Positions 61,401 to 61,905 of a stretch of DNA of 64,000 nucleotides are shown here, piece by piece (the stretch's first letter is position 1; every line of letters begins with the position of its first letter). The DNA is from Symbiodinium natans. Lineage: Eukaryota; Sar; Dinophyceae; Suessiales; Symbiodiniaceae. The notes below the pieces were generated by a model that ran no database searches, was not told the origin of the DNA, and saw only the letters and a program-made list of their open reading frames with translations. The stretch lies in contig CAJNDS010002283.1 of assembly GCA_905221605.1 (NCBI GenBank), positions 367,486 through 431,485 of the forward strand, written 5' to 3'. A program made the position numbers and the translations under genes.

Positions 61401-61905
61401 TTCTGGTCTTGTGGGCACCTTGACCAATCCTCCTGAGTAAAATGCGCCACCACAACGTGGTGAGGAAGACTCAGCTCTGATTTCGGCGCACCTGTCAGCC
61501 AATCAGAGTGACAACTTTCTGAAGGTCGGGTCGTAGGTGCAGTGGCGCCTGAAATAGCAGGTGCAGGCTGTGCAGGTGAGCAAGTTTTTCGCCCTACGGG
61601 TGCGCGTGGAGTCGCGCCGCAAGTGTGTACGTGGCATCGGGACACACCACAGTCTAAGCCTTAAACCCTAAACCGCCAGGAGCTCTCAACCCTGAGCCCT
61701 AAAAACCCCAAACCCTAAGCCCTAAAAACCCTGAACCTCCTTTGCAAAGGCCATAGACCCTAAACCCCTAAAACCCCTAACGACCCCTAAAAACCCCAAA
61801 AAAACACTAAAAACCCTGAACCCCCAAAGCCTCCTTTGCAAAGGCATGGACCCGGATGACAACGAGTTCCGCTGGGTCCTGGCCGGCGCTGCGATGCTGA
61901 CCCAG
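132..61905 (+). CDS. Dynein heavy chain (axonemal type), C-terminal motor part, 64 exons, partial gene
   Basis: A dynein heavy chain is the ATP-driven minus-end microtubule motor; this type powers flagellar bending. Sixty-four exons were assembled by eye from family motifs in the expected order: [121 protein letters not shown] and [11 protein letters not shown]. Reading phase is compatible across all 63 junctions (about 1053 codons, 3.16 kb, roughly 5% of the span). The stem, linker, AAA1-4 and stalk lie upstream of the window; the stop-codon exon was not found. Donors are GC 33, GA 17 and GT 13; all acceptors are AG. The HITDPWDRR-NNTYL and [11 protein letters not shown] wording looks like an outer-arm chain, but the isoform is not certain. 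No stop or frameshift appears inside an exon, so the gene looks functional. Confidence 0.93.
200..1847. repeat. Dynein intron 1: telomere-unit tracts and unassigned islands
   Basis: Pure TTTAGGG tracts at about 780-860 and 985-1045, and degenerate CCCTAAA at 1200-1260 and 1600-1670. The unassigned islands 661-780 (Lys/Glu-rich if read forward) and 862-960 are not dynein-like. The element at 1331-1510 lies inside. Confidence 0.7.
1331..1510 (+). mobile_element. Inverted-repeat element, CTTACTTAGCCAAT family, with internal tandem duplication
   Basis: Ends match the 32252 copy. The core segment TTGGGTTTCCTTACTTCATA... (about 56 bp) is present twice in tandem with few differences, and degenerate telomere units precede it. 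Confidence 0.65.
1923..2137 (+). mobile_element. Introner forming dynein intron 2, with an internal telomere-unit tract
   Basis: The intron equals the element. Left end TCTTGGCAGCCCAGTGGTAC and right end GGTTGCTGGGCTACCAAG are inverted repeats, and GGAG is duplicated at the exon edges. The acceptor AG is the element's last two bases; the GA donor lies in the duplicated target. The core has the T-run/G-run (CTTTTTTTGGGG) seen in sister copies. A pure CCCTAAA tract (about 2024-2106) interrupts it; copy 25805-25927 lacks any tract. Confidence 0.8.
2161..3095. repeat. Dynein intron 3: TTTAGGG tract, unique island, then mixed CCCTAAA array
   Basis: About 12 TTTAGGG units at 2277-2364, a unique island (2365-2600, open in several frames but unrecognised), then a long array (2750-3065) with blocks of CCCTAAA, CCCTGAA, CCCGAAA and CCCTACA. 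One block of variants is repeated (2798-2885 and 2989-3068). Confidence 0.75.
3241..3358. repeat. Trinucleotide microsatellite (GTC/GTA)n
   Basis: A run of about 20 perfect GTC units (3292-3357) after impure GTA/GTC units, in dynein intron 4 next to further GTA/CGT-rich sequence. Confidence 0.9.
3515..3640 (+). mobile_element. AT-rich element with ACTTAAACCCAATAAGGAA repeats
   Basis: Two partial repeats of TTTTTAAGGGCACTTAAACC-type sequence, followed by TTATCTTTTTTCCTATCCCA and ACCATGAACTAG. A second copy is at 5088-5152. Both end in CCAACCATGAACTAG. The first lies directly upstream of dynein exon 5. Confidence 0.55.
4744..9773 (+). CDS. Dynein exons 9-15: distal AAA5
   Basis: Exons: 4744-4779, 4985-5022, 6862-6901, 7587-7635, 8244-8285, 8678-8724, 9729-9773. 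They follow the family order: [95 protein letters not shown]. This is the helical end of AAA5. Donors: GT, GA, GA, GT, GC, GT, GA. The last exon is placed from an open frame plus AG|G and a phase match, so its 3' edge is less sure than the others. Confidence 0.86.
5023..6861. repeat. Dynein intron 10: elements and G-rich telomere variants
   Basis: Holds the 5660-5905 element, TTTAGGG tracts at 5965-6040, and a 6160-6330 array alternating TTTAGGG with GGGGTTTAGGG-type longer units. The rest (6340-6840) is degenerate TTTAGGG/CCCTACA-rich sequence. No exon seen. Confidence 0.65.
5660..5905 (+). mobile_element. Inverted-repeat element filled with ~40-bp tandem repeats
   Basis: Outer arms CTTAGTAGGGAATGGGGGAA and TTCCCTCATTCCCTACTAAG are inverted. 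Between them about five tandem units contain CTTAAAGGGTATACACAAGG and TACCCTATATCATCC. Related short copies form GST intron 2 and remnants near 14330 and 52803. Confidence 0.72.
6993..7200. repeat. CCCTTAAA/CCCTTGA variant telomere array
   Basis: Units shift in blocks: CCCTTAA, CCCTAAA, CCCTTAA, CCCTTGA (four in a row), then CCCTAAA again. Lies in dynein intron 11. Confidence 0.85.
8128..8418. repeat. Divergently oriented telomere tracts flanking dynein exon 13
   Basis: About 15 CCCTAAA units (8128-8236) end 7 nt before exon 13; about 14 TTTAGGG units (8310-8418) start 25 nt after it. The 42-nt exon sits between tracts of opposite orientation. Confidence 0.9.
8940..9050. repeat. CCCCTAAAA variant array
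   Basis: Nine-base units CCCCTAAAA repeated about six times (8964-9018), next to CCCCAAA and CCCTAAA units. Lies in dynein intron 14. Confidence 0.85.
9906..9990 (+). mobile_element. Hairpin element, GGGATGTTCCCCCTTATACT family, copy 1
   Basis: CCCCCTTATACTAACAGTCC ... GGACTGTTCGTATAAGGGGG inverted arms around a short variable loop. Other copies are at 15111, 50191 and 55241; a broken one is at 18782-18806. Confidence 0.75.
10148..10221. repeat. TTTAGGG tract bounded by an 11-bp direct repeat
   Basis: TGTAGCATCAG at 10148-10158 and again at 10211-10221. Between them are 52 nt of TTTAGGG repeat and nothing else. Lies in dynein intron 15. Confidence 0.9.
10699..12041 (+). CDS. Dynein exons 16-17: acidic insertion
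   Basis: Exons 10699-10758 and 11976-12041 encode about 42 residues that are mostly Glu/Asp ([15 protein letters not shown], then [13 protein letters not shown] and PPEEEED). They sit between the [10 protein letters not shown] and [16 protein letters not shown] segments, where the dynein family normally has a shorter loop. Both have AG|G acceptors and GC donors in phase 0, so the pair could be skipped without breaking the frame. No counterpart is known to me; it is probably a solvent-exposed loop. The edges are inferred. Confidence 0.72.
10759..11975. other. Dynein intron 16: tracts, hairpin element, unassigned island
   Basis: TTTAGGG tract 10803-10940, hairpin element 10939-11046, then a unique island 11047-11330. 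The island is open on both strands (90 and 87 codons, neither recognised) and I do not call a gene. Degenerate repeat follows, then a pure CCCTAAA tract 11891-11968 up to 8 nt before exon 17. Confidence 0.6.
10939..11046 (+). mobile_element. Hairpin element, CCCTAAGGGTCCATGTAC family, copy 1
   Basis: A long near-perfect palindrome: CCCTAAGGGTCCATGTACTT ... AAGGTACATGGACCCTTAGG, with inner arms TATACCTGGGCCTTAAAGT. The ends contain a CCCTAA unit. Its centre TCCCTATATAG marks the empty site for copy 3. Confidence 0.8.
12045..12365. repeat. Mixed TTTAGGG/TTTGGGG array
   Basis: About 300 nt alternating TTTAGGG with TTTGGGG units, starting 4 nt after the donor of dynein exon 17 (GCCTCTGG). GGGTTT units form the intron almost from its 5' end. 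Confidence 0.85.
12529..20449 (+). CDS. Dynein exons 18-29: start of AAA6/D6
   Basis: Exons: 12529-12578, 13677-13752, 14228-14260, 14554-14580, 15497-15555, 16240-16294, 17126-17167, 17809-17847, 18530-18567, 18823-18869, 19172-19218, 20417-20449. Family landmarks in order: [150 protein letters not shown] and [11 protein letters not shown]. Donors: GT, GT, GT, GA, GA, GT, GA, GC, GA, GC, GC, GC. Exon 21 could instead end at a GC donor about 9 nt later. Confidence 0.9.
12579..13676. other. Dynein intron 18: AT dinucleotides, element remnant, unrecognised 126-codon frame
   Basis: (AT)n at 12654-12684, element remnant 12738-12800, a unique stretch 12800-13450 with a forward frame 13073-13453 that matches nothing I know, then the hairpin element 13455-13562. 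No support for a gene beyond openness. Confidence 0.5.
13455..13562 (+). mobile_element. Hairpin element, CCCTAAGGGTCCATGTAC family, copy 2
   Basis: Same structure as 10939-11046, with no telomere tract inside. It lies in dynein intron 18. Confidence 0.8.
14581..15496. other. Dynein intron 21: elements and degenerate repeats
   Basis: CCCTAAA tract 14614-14655, unique sequence, TTTAGGG units 14931-14980, hairpin element 15111-15204, and degenerate CCCTAAA near 15410-15480. No exon seen. Confidence 0.5.
15111..15204 (+). mobile_element. Hairpin element, GGGATGTTCCCCCTTATACT family, copy 2
   Basis: AGGATGTTCCCCCTTATACT ... degenerate right arm GTTAGTACAAGGGTGAGAAT. Confidence 0.65.
16330..16530. 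repeat. CCCTAAA tract with an inner CCTAAAG block
   Basis: Two long pure CCCTAAA blocks separated by several CCTAAAG units (about 16415-16445). A local variant has expanded inside an otherwise pure array. Confidence 0.85.
17025..17100. repeat. (CCCCAAG)n homogeneous variant array
   Basis: About ten consecutive CCCCAAG units with no CCCTAAA among them, 25 nt before dynein exon 24's acceptor region. Confidence 0.9.
17862..17899. repeat. T-run/G-run homopolymer junction
   Basis: About 16 T followed by about 22 G, 15 nt after dynein exon 25. The same T-to-G (or C-to-A) junction recurs at 22886, 49856, 57651 and, shorter, at the core of the introners. Confidence 0.85.
18782..18806 (+). mobile_element. 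Solo left arm of the GGGATGTTCCCCC family
   Basis: CTGGGATGTTCCCCCTTATA stops abruptly 16 nt before the acceptor of dynein exon 27. The right arm is missing. Confidence 0.5.
19706..19818 (+). mobile_element. 113-bp inverted-repeat element, CTAGGATGCCCAGT family, copy 1
   Basis: Ends CTAGGATGCCCAGT and ACTGGGCAGCCTAG; core with CCCTTTTTGGGGGG and GGGCACCCTTTTTAAGCC. Nearly identical to 28116-28228 and 32591-32705, so transposition was recent. The arms resemble the GTAGCCCAGTGG introners. Confidence 0.8.
19881..20043 (+). mobile_element. Hairpin element, CCCTAAGGGTCCATGTAC family, copy 3, centre replaced by a TTTAGGG tract
   Basis: Left arm to GGGCCCCAAAG and right arm from GAAGTACTTTGAGGTCC match copies 1 and 2. 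The short loop between the arms is replaced by about 65 nt of pure TTTAGGG repeat (19927-19990). Confidence 0.8.
20945..21246. repeat. Longest telomere-unit array (about 300 nt), (CCCTGAA)n then (CCCTAAA)n
   Basis: Eight CCCTGAA units are followed by about 33 CCCTAAA units with rare single errors (CCTTAAA, CCATAAAA). Lies in dynein intron 29. Confidence 0.92.
21314..32559 (+). CDS. Dynein exons 30-40: AAA6/D6 P-loop region
   Basis: Exons: 21314-21368, 21914-21969, 22331-22372, 22646-22688, 23953-23990, 27228-27284, 28477-28512, 29823-29851, 31008-31083, 31947-31978, 32510-32559. Landmarks: [136 protein letters not shown] and [17 protein letters not shown]. The 3.2-kb intron between exons 34 and 35 holds the OAS-like gene. 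Exon 35 may end at 27281 or 27284, because GAT/GAC sits at both junctions. Confidence 0.92.
21432..21504. repeat. Perfect fold-back with telomere units at its centre
   Basis: ATCAAAAGGTTCTTCCTTGT (21432-21451) is the exact inverse of ACAAGGAAGAACCTTTTGAT (21485-21504). Between them two CCCTAAA units meet two TTTAGGG units head to head at 21467/21468. Confidence 0.92.
22689..23952. other. Dynein intron 33: telomere tract, homopolymer junction, element remnant
   Basis: TTTAGGG units 22727-22785, C13/A12 junction 22886-22912, a pure CCCTAAA tract 23004-23175, and an element remnant 23447-23560 (AGTAGGCCCTTATTTCC ... CCTAGGTTACTCC; relatives at 18245-18345 and 26630-26730). 23560-23940 is unique; no exon seen. 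Confidence 0.6.
24741..24854 (+). other. Intron 1 of the OAS-like gene, without telomere repeat
   Basis: A 114-nt GT-AG intron. GTTT stands at the donor and again at the start of the next exon, the junction repeat expected of a target duplication. Loose inverted similarity between its ends (GAGATG...CTCCTAAG) is not enough to assign a family. Confidence 0.6.
25805..25927 (+). mobile_element. Intact introner in the OAS-like gene (GT-AG intron)
   Basis: A 123-nt intron. It is flanked by GTGTC on both sides, begins TCGGTAGCCCAGTGGTGCCC and ends TTTCTGGGCTACTGAG; the arms are inverted repeats. Splicing at GT(25805)-AG(25927) restores the codons of an uninterrupted exon (FKCRMWL). It is the cleanest copy of the GTAGCCCAG family and a reference for the interrupted copies at 1923 and 49717. 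Confidence 0.85.
26557..27227. other. Sequence between the OAS-like gene and dynein exon 35
   Basis: Element AGTAGGCCCTAAATTCCC ... CCTAGGTTACTCCTGGG (about 26630-26730), a short CCCTAAA tract (26785-26808), a half hairpin element (26926-26994) and a TTTAGGG tract (27132-27200) ending 27 nt before the exon. Confidence 0.6.
26926..26994 (+). mobile_element. Hairpin element, CCCTAAGGGTCCATGTAC family, degenerate or half copy
   Basis: GGGACGACTTGGGCCTTGAA and TATACAACAATGAGGTACAC match the arms of the family; the middle is deleted. Confidence 0.6.
27340..27645. repeat. Nine-base telomere-variant array (CCCTCYAAA)n
   Basis: About 33 units of CCCTCCAAA or CCCTCTAAA, nearly without 7-base units. 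Because the unit is 9 nt, all frames stay open: K-P-S repeats forward, G-L-E repeats reverse. These are not genes. It starts 56 nt after dynein exon 35. Confidence 0.9.
27865..28460. repeat. GGGTTCA block, TTTAGGG tract, element, CCCTAAA tract
   Basis: (GGGTTCA)8 then (GGGTTTA)8 at 27866-27968; unique spacer; element 28116-28228; pure CCCTAAA tract 28271-28445 that stops 31 nt before exon 36. Confidence 0.85.
28116..28228 (+). mobile_element. 113-bp inverted-repeat element, CTAGGATGCCCAGT family, copy 2
   Basis: Same ends and core as 19706-19818 with a handful of substitutions. It lies in dynein intron 35, not at a splice site, and ends 41 bp before a CCCTAAA tract. Confidence 0.8.
28513..29822. 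other. Dynein intron 36: G/T-rich variants and two unassigned islands
   Basis: TTTAGGG/TTTGGGG units 28555-28705, a long degenerate G/T-rich stretch to 29100, a TTTAGGG tract 29121-29223, a unique island 29340-29610 (open on both strands, not recognised), and a TTTAGGG tract 29670-29765. Confidence 0.6.
29852..31007. other. Dynein intron 37: tracts, tandem GGGCAGCTTTC repeat, unassigned island
   Basis: TTTAGGG tract 29877-29960; GGGCAGCTTTCAGGTCTTT-type repeat twice (29978-30025); unique island 30060-30310, unrecognised; G-run near 30568; TTTAGGG tract 30704-30765; (CCCTACA)5 at 30865-30903. Confidence 0.6.
31240..31720. other. AT-rich island in dynein intron 38
   Basis: About 480 nt with base composition sharply poorer in G+C than its surroundings and no telomere units, reading like GTGCAAATATAAATACGGG. 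The only open frame (31381-31569, reverse) is not recognised. It could be a remnant of an AT-rich element; similar patches are at 34560-34810, 36030-36120 and 60500-60680. Confidence 0.6.
32252..32352 (+). mobile_element. Inverted-repeat element, CTTACTTAGCCAAT family, without tract
   Basis: About 101 bp with ends CTTACTTAGCCAATCGTTGA and CCTTGGTTATTGGAGAAGTA. It lies in dynein intron 39 away from the splice sites. It is the uninterrupted copy to compare with 1331-1510 and 49516-49664. Confidence 0.7.
32560..33662. other. Dynein intron 40: element, tracts and a Lys-rich open segment
   Basis: Element 32591-32705; CCCTAAA units 32930-32990; TTTAGGG tract 33113-33190; a short non-repeat segment 33240-33320 that reads [12 protein letters not shown]; further TTTAGGG at 33325-33385. 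The family alignment needs no exon here. Confidence 0.5.
32591..32705 (+). mobile_element. 115-bp inverted-repeat element, CTAGGATGCCCAGT family, copy 3
   Basis: Same ends as the other two copies; the T/G run in the core is two bases longer. Starts 31 nt downstream of dynein exon 40. Confidence 0.8.
33663..43265 (+). CDS. Dynein exons 41-48: AAA lid 11 region
   Basis: Exons: 33663-33690, 34241-34281, 36713-36765, 37521-37580, 40854-40871, 42135-42215, 42507-42589, 43190-43265. Landmarks: [106 protein letters not shown] and [20 protein letters not shown]. Exon 45 (40854-40871) is an 18-nt microexon coding DPWDRR; it alone joins GGHIT to VNNTYL and lies just beyond the LINE. Donors: GC, GC, GT, GA, GT, GC, GC, GA. 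Confidence 0.92.
34282..36712. other. Dynein intron 42 (2.4 kb): microsatellites, minisatellite, variant array, unassigned island
   Basis: Element-like arms 34480-34560 and 34820-34870 (relatives at 60810-60950) surround an AT-rich segment with (CATA)n at 34666-34737. CCCTAAA tract 34932-35000; non-repeat island 35000-35390; minisatellite 35780-36000 (units of about 26 bp around CTGGAGTGCCCAACCCCAGA); (CCCTAAG)n at 36545-36655. No dynein exon found inside. Confidence 0.65.
35000..35390 (-). other. Unrecognised non-repeat island, open on the minus strand
   Basis: A 390-bp block without telomere units between two CCCTAAA tracts. The minus strand is open in three overlapping frames (34993-35361, 35094-35309, 35198-35410). 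Composition resembles coding DNA. It could be a captured cDNA or gene fragment; I recognise no motif. Confidence 0.35.
36770..36895. repeat. TTTAGGG then (GGGTTTT)n variant array
   Basis: Three TTTAGGG units at the start of dynein intron 43, then eight consecutive GGGTTTT units (36835-36892). Confidence 0.85.
37571..37713. repeat. Telomere tract between copies of an exon-intron boundary
   Basis: CCACATCACCGACCCTGGTC... at 37571-37593, which includes the last 10 nt of dynein exon 44, recurs with one mismatch at 37691-37713. About 80 nt of TTTAGGG repeat separate them. Confidence 0.88.
38230..40280 (+). mobile_element. Non-LTR (LINE) retrotransposon fragment with decayed reverse transcriptase
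   Basis: Open frames code a LINE reverse transcriptase: upstream [18 protein letters not shown], then [19 protein letters not shown], motif [14 protein letters not shown], motif [18 protein letters not shown], motif [21 protein letters not shown], and a C-terminal part to 40274. No endonuclease domain is present, so the copy is 5' truncated. It is dead: there is a frame change at about 38905-38930 where part of the RT is missing, and a TAA at 39738-39740 splits ILPT from LYGLDTL. The last codon is followed by eight A residues and at once by CCCTAAA repeats. It lies sense in dynein intron 44. Confidence 0.9.
40872..42134. other. Dynein intron 45: tracts and one unassigned island
   Basis: TTTAGGG/TTTGGGG units 40910-40998, 41092-41145 and 41205-41272; unassigned island 41285-41720; unique sequence to 41940; a pure CCCTAAA tract 41960-42124 ending 10 nt before exon 46. 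Confidence 0.7.
42310..42500. repeat. C-rich CCCCTYAAA degenerate array before dynein exon 47
   Basis: Irregular units CCCCTCAAA/CCCCTTCAAA, which keep a Pro-rich frame open through into the exon. The frame is a repeat artefact; exon 47 starts at 42507. Confidence 0.75.
43266..44525. other. Dynein intron 48: mostly degenerate repeat
   Basis: A short CCCTAAA tract (43371-43392), a unique stretch to 43950 with a C-run at 43709, an exon-like island 43978-44045, then G/T-rich degenerate TTTAGGG to 44510. No dynein segment is missing here. Confidence 0.5.
44526..61905 (+). CDS. Dynein exons 49-64: C-terminal domain (Dynein_C)
   Basis: Exons: 44526-44590 (or -44581), 45339-45370, 47058-47110, 47881-47941, 51496-51533, 52076-52129, 53274-53324, 54567-54604, 55418-55487, 56547-56593, 57103-57157, 57942-58007 (or -58016), 58335-58382, 59639-59696, 60955-61011, 61844-61905. 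Landmarks: a Gly-rich loop, [160 protein letters not shown] and [19 protein letters not shown]. The protein should end a few residues after LTQ; the probable GC donor at 61906 implies one more small exon. The intron between exons 52 and 53 contains the GST gene. Confidence 0.9.
45685..45852 (+). mobile_element. Inverted-repeat element, CATGGGTTCCCCTACTACCC family, long copy
   Basis: CATGGGTTCCCCTGCTACCC ... GTAGTAGGGGAGGGAACCCATG. The inner part pairs again (CCCCCTAGGTTCC with GGAACCTAGGGGG). It lies in dynein intron 50. A truncated copy at 9303-9340 is cut off by a TTTAGGG tract. Confidence 0.7.
46382..46562. repeat. CT-rich microsatellite
   Basis: About 180 nt of CTCTCT interrupted by CGCT. 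Reverse frames read as Arg/Glu repeats and forward frames as Ser/Leu repeats, neither genuine. Confidence 0.92.
46689..46812 (+). mobile_element. Inverted-repeat element, GGGGGTTTCCGAAAATAGGG family, interrupted by TTTAGGG
   Basis: GTGGGGGTTTCCGAAAATAG on the left and ACCCCTGTTTTGGGAAATAC on the right. A TTTAGGG tract (about 46723-46754) lies in the core. Relatives: 12738-12800 and, more distantly, 19020-19155. Confidence 0.6.
48351..50972 (+). CDS. Glutathione S-transferase (soluble, mu/sigma-like), seven exons, nested in dynein intron 52
   Basis: The enzyme conjugates glutathione to electrophiles in the cytosol. Exons: 48351-48434, 48940-49135, 49242-49328, 49665-49716, 49947-50000, 50462-50600, 50877-50972. 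Together they are 708 nt, giving 235 residues plus TGA, the usual length. The N-terminal thioredoxin-fold half has [19 protein letters not shown] with the catalytic-type Tyr, then [20 protein letters not shown] and [10 protein letters not shown]. The all-helical half has [49 protein letters not shown] and [10 protein letters not shown]. Donors: GA, GT, GC, GT, GT, GC. An AG at 48347-48348 directly before the ATG could serve as a spliced-leader acceptor. Same strand as the host gene, no frame breaks, so probably expressed. Start: the first Met was chosen; a second Met lies at codon 7. Confidence 0.93.
49136..49241 (+). mobile_element. Introner of a second family forming GST intron 2
   Basis: A 106-nt GT-AG intron that is nearly all inverted repeat: GGGGATGAGGTACCCTATGT on the left and GGTACCTTATTCCCCTCATT on the right. 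Related arms occur around the tandem element at 5660-5905 and in part at 52803-52860. It contains no telomere tract. Confidence 0.75.
49516..49664 (+). mobile_element. Inverted-repeat element (TTGGCCAAT...TTGGCTATAGGAGAAGTAAG) ending at a GST splice acceptor
   Basis: Same family as 1331-1510 and 32252-32352 (CTTACTTAGCCAAT... with ...TTGGTTATTGGAGAAGTAAG). Here the right end supplies the AG of GST exon 4. TTTAGGG/TTAAGGG units (about 49547-49611) are inserted in the core. Confidence 0.65.
49717..49946 (+). mobile_element. Introner forming GST intron 4, interrupted by a telomere tract
   Basis: GTTC target duplication. The element starts CTTGGTAGCCCAGT and ends TTACGGGGCTACTAAG, which gives the AG acceptor. 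A TTTAGGG tract (about 49742-49804) is inserted directly after the first CAGT of the element, which then resumes with CAGTGGTACCC. It also carries a C-run/A-run homopolymer junction (49856-49895). Confidence 0.82.
50041..50190 (+). mobile_element. Hairpin element, CCCTAAGGGTCCATGTAC family, copy 5, tract at its left end
   Basis: AGGGTCCAT occurs twice, once before and once after a TTTAGGG tract (about 50061-50101); the rest of the element then continues normally to GGTACATGGA. The 9-bp repeat looks like a duplication made when the tract entered. It lies in GST intron 5. Confidence 0.78.
50191..50280 (+). mobile_element. Hairpin element, GGGATGTTCCCCCTTATACT family, copy 3
   Basis: TTGGGATGCTCCCCCTTATC ... 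GGACTGTTAGTAGAAGGGGA. It directly abuts the hairpin element at 50041-50190. Confidence 0.7.
50338..50468. repeat. CCCTAAA tract between 15-bp direct repeats at a GST acceptor
   Basis: TCCAGAAGGTGGTTC at 50338-50352 and at 50454-50468, with 101 nt of CCCTAAA-type units between. The second copy contains the acceptor AG (50460-50461) and the first bases of GST exon 6. Confidence 0.92.
50601..50876 (+). repeat. GST intron 6: intron made wholly of telomere-like repeat
   Basis: A 276-nt intron. The donor GC and the acceptor AG both fall within ACGAGGCC, which is present at 50596-50603 and 50872-50879. Between these copies are only CCCTAAA, about a dozen CCCTATAAA (50616-50725) and related variant units. 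Splicing gives an uninterrupted FYEAFMAIP. Confidence 0.92.
50997..51096 (+). mobile_element. Inverted-repeat element, CATGGGTTCCCCTACTACCC family, short copy
   Basis: CATGGGTTCCCCCAACTACC ... GGTAATTCGTAGGGGAACCC. It begins 25 nt after the GST stop codon, so it probably lies in the GST 3' UTR or just beyond. Confidence 0.7.
51574..51695. repeat. CCCTAAA tract in dynein intron 53
   Basis: About 16 units with two CCTAAAT variants. The rest of the 0.5-kb intron is degenerate CCCCAAA/CCCTAAA (51910-52070). Confidence 0.85.
52130..53273. other. Dynein intron 54: degenerate repeats, no gene seen
   Basis: TTTAGGG units 52173-52225 and 52560-52605, CCCTAAA units 52755-52800, an element remnant around 52805-52860, otherwise G/T- or C/A-rich degenerate sequence. 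Confidence 0.5.
53325..54566. other. Dynein intron 55: tandem duplication, degenerate repeats, CA/TA-rich stretch
   Basis: ATAACTACCCAGGAACCTTC plus AAGTAGGGTGGTGTAGG is present twice (53457-53493 and 53508-53544), followed by TGGTGTAGG triplets. A CA/CG/TA-rich stretch is at 54300-54490 with (TA)n at 54473-54487. No exon seen. Confidence 0.6.
54605..56546. other. Dynein introns 56 and 57: tracts and elements
   Basis: TTTAGGG tracts 54620-54755, 55508-55565, 55949-56030 and 56467-56515; hairpin element 55241-55334; element remnant 55745-55850 (GGGCCCTTTTTCCC ... CCTAGGTTACTGGGGATCCTAG). Exon 57 lies between at 55418-55487. Confidence 0.6.
55241..55334 (+). mobile_element. Hairpin element, GGGATGTTCCCCCTTATACT family, copy 4, fused to a CCCTAAA tract
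   Basis: Left arm GTGGGATGTTCCCCCTTATA; right arm CTATAAGGGGGAAC runs straight into CCCTAAA repeats. Element plus tract together lie between 20-bp direct repeats (55221-55240 and 55370-55389). Confidence 0.72.
56594..57941. other. Dynein introns 58 and 59: degenerate repeats, AT hairpin, homopolymer junction
   Basis: TTTAGGG tracts 56652-56690 and 57178-57235; CCCTAAA units 57005-57100 and 57310-57400; (TA)n hairpin 57585-57629; 22-C run followed by AAAG at 57651-57675. Confidence 0.6.
59270..59373 (+). mobile_element. Hairpin element, CCCTAAGGGTCCATGTAC family, copy 6
   Basis: CCTAAGGTTCCATGTACCTA ... GAGGTACATGGACGCGTAGG, with the inner segment CCTTAAAGCATTTCC. Uninterrupted copy in dynein intron 61. 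Confidence 0.75.
59732..59829. repeat. TTTAGGG tract between 12-bp direct repeats
   Basis: GAAGCTTCAATG at 59732-59743 and 59818-59829; between them 74 nt of TTTAGGG-type repeat. It starts 35 nt after dynein exon 62. Confidence 0.9.
61012..61843. other. Dynein intron 63: degenerate repeats and an unassigned block
   Basis: Little pure telomere repeat. A G-run is at 61291-61301. The block 61205-61650 is open on the minus strand (96 and 109 codons) but not recognised. CCCTAAA-type units at 61660-61830 lie between 16-bp direct repeats. Confidence 0.5.
61736..61845. repeat. CCCTAAA-type tract between copies of an intron-exon boundary
   Basis: CCTCCTTTGCAAAGGC at 61736-61751 and 61830-61845. The second copy carries the acceptor of dynein exon 64. 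The first is followed by CATAGACCC, similar to the exon's start CATGGACCC. Confidence 0.85.
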
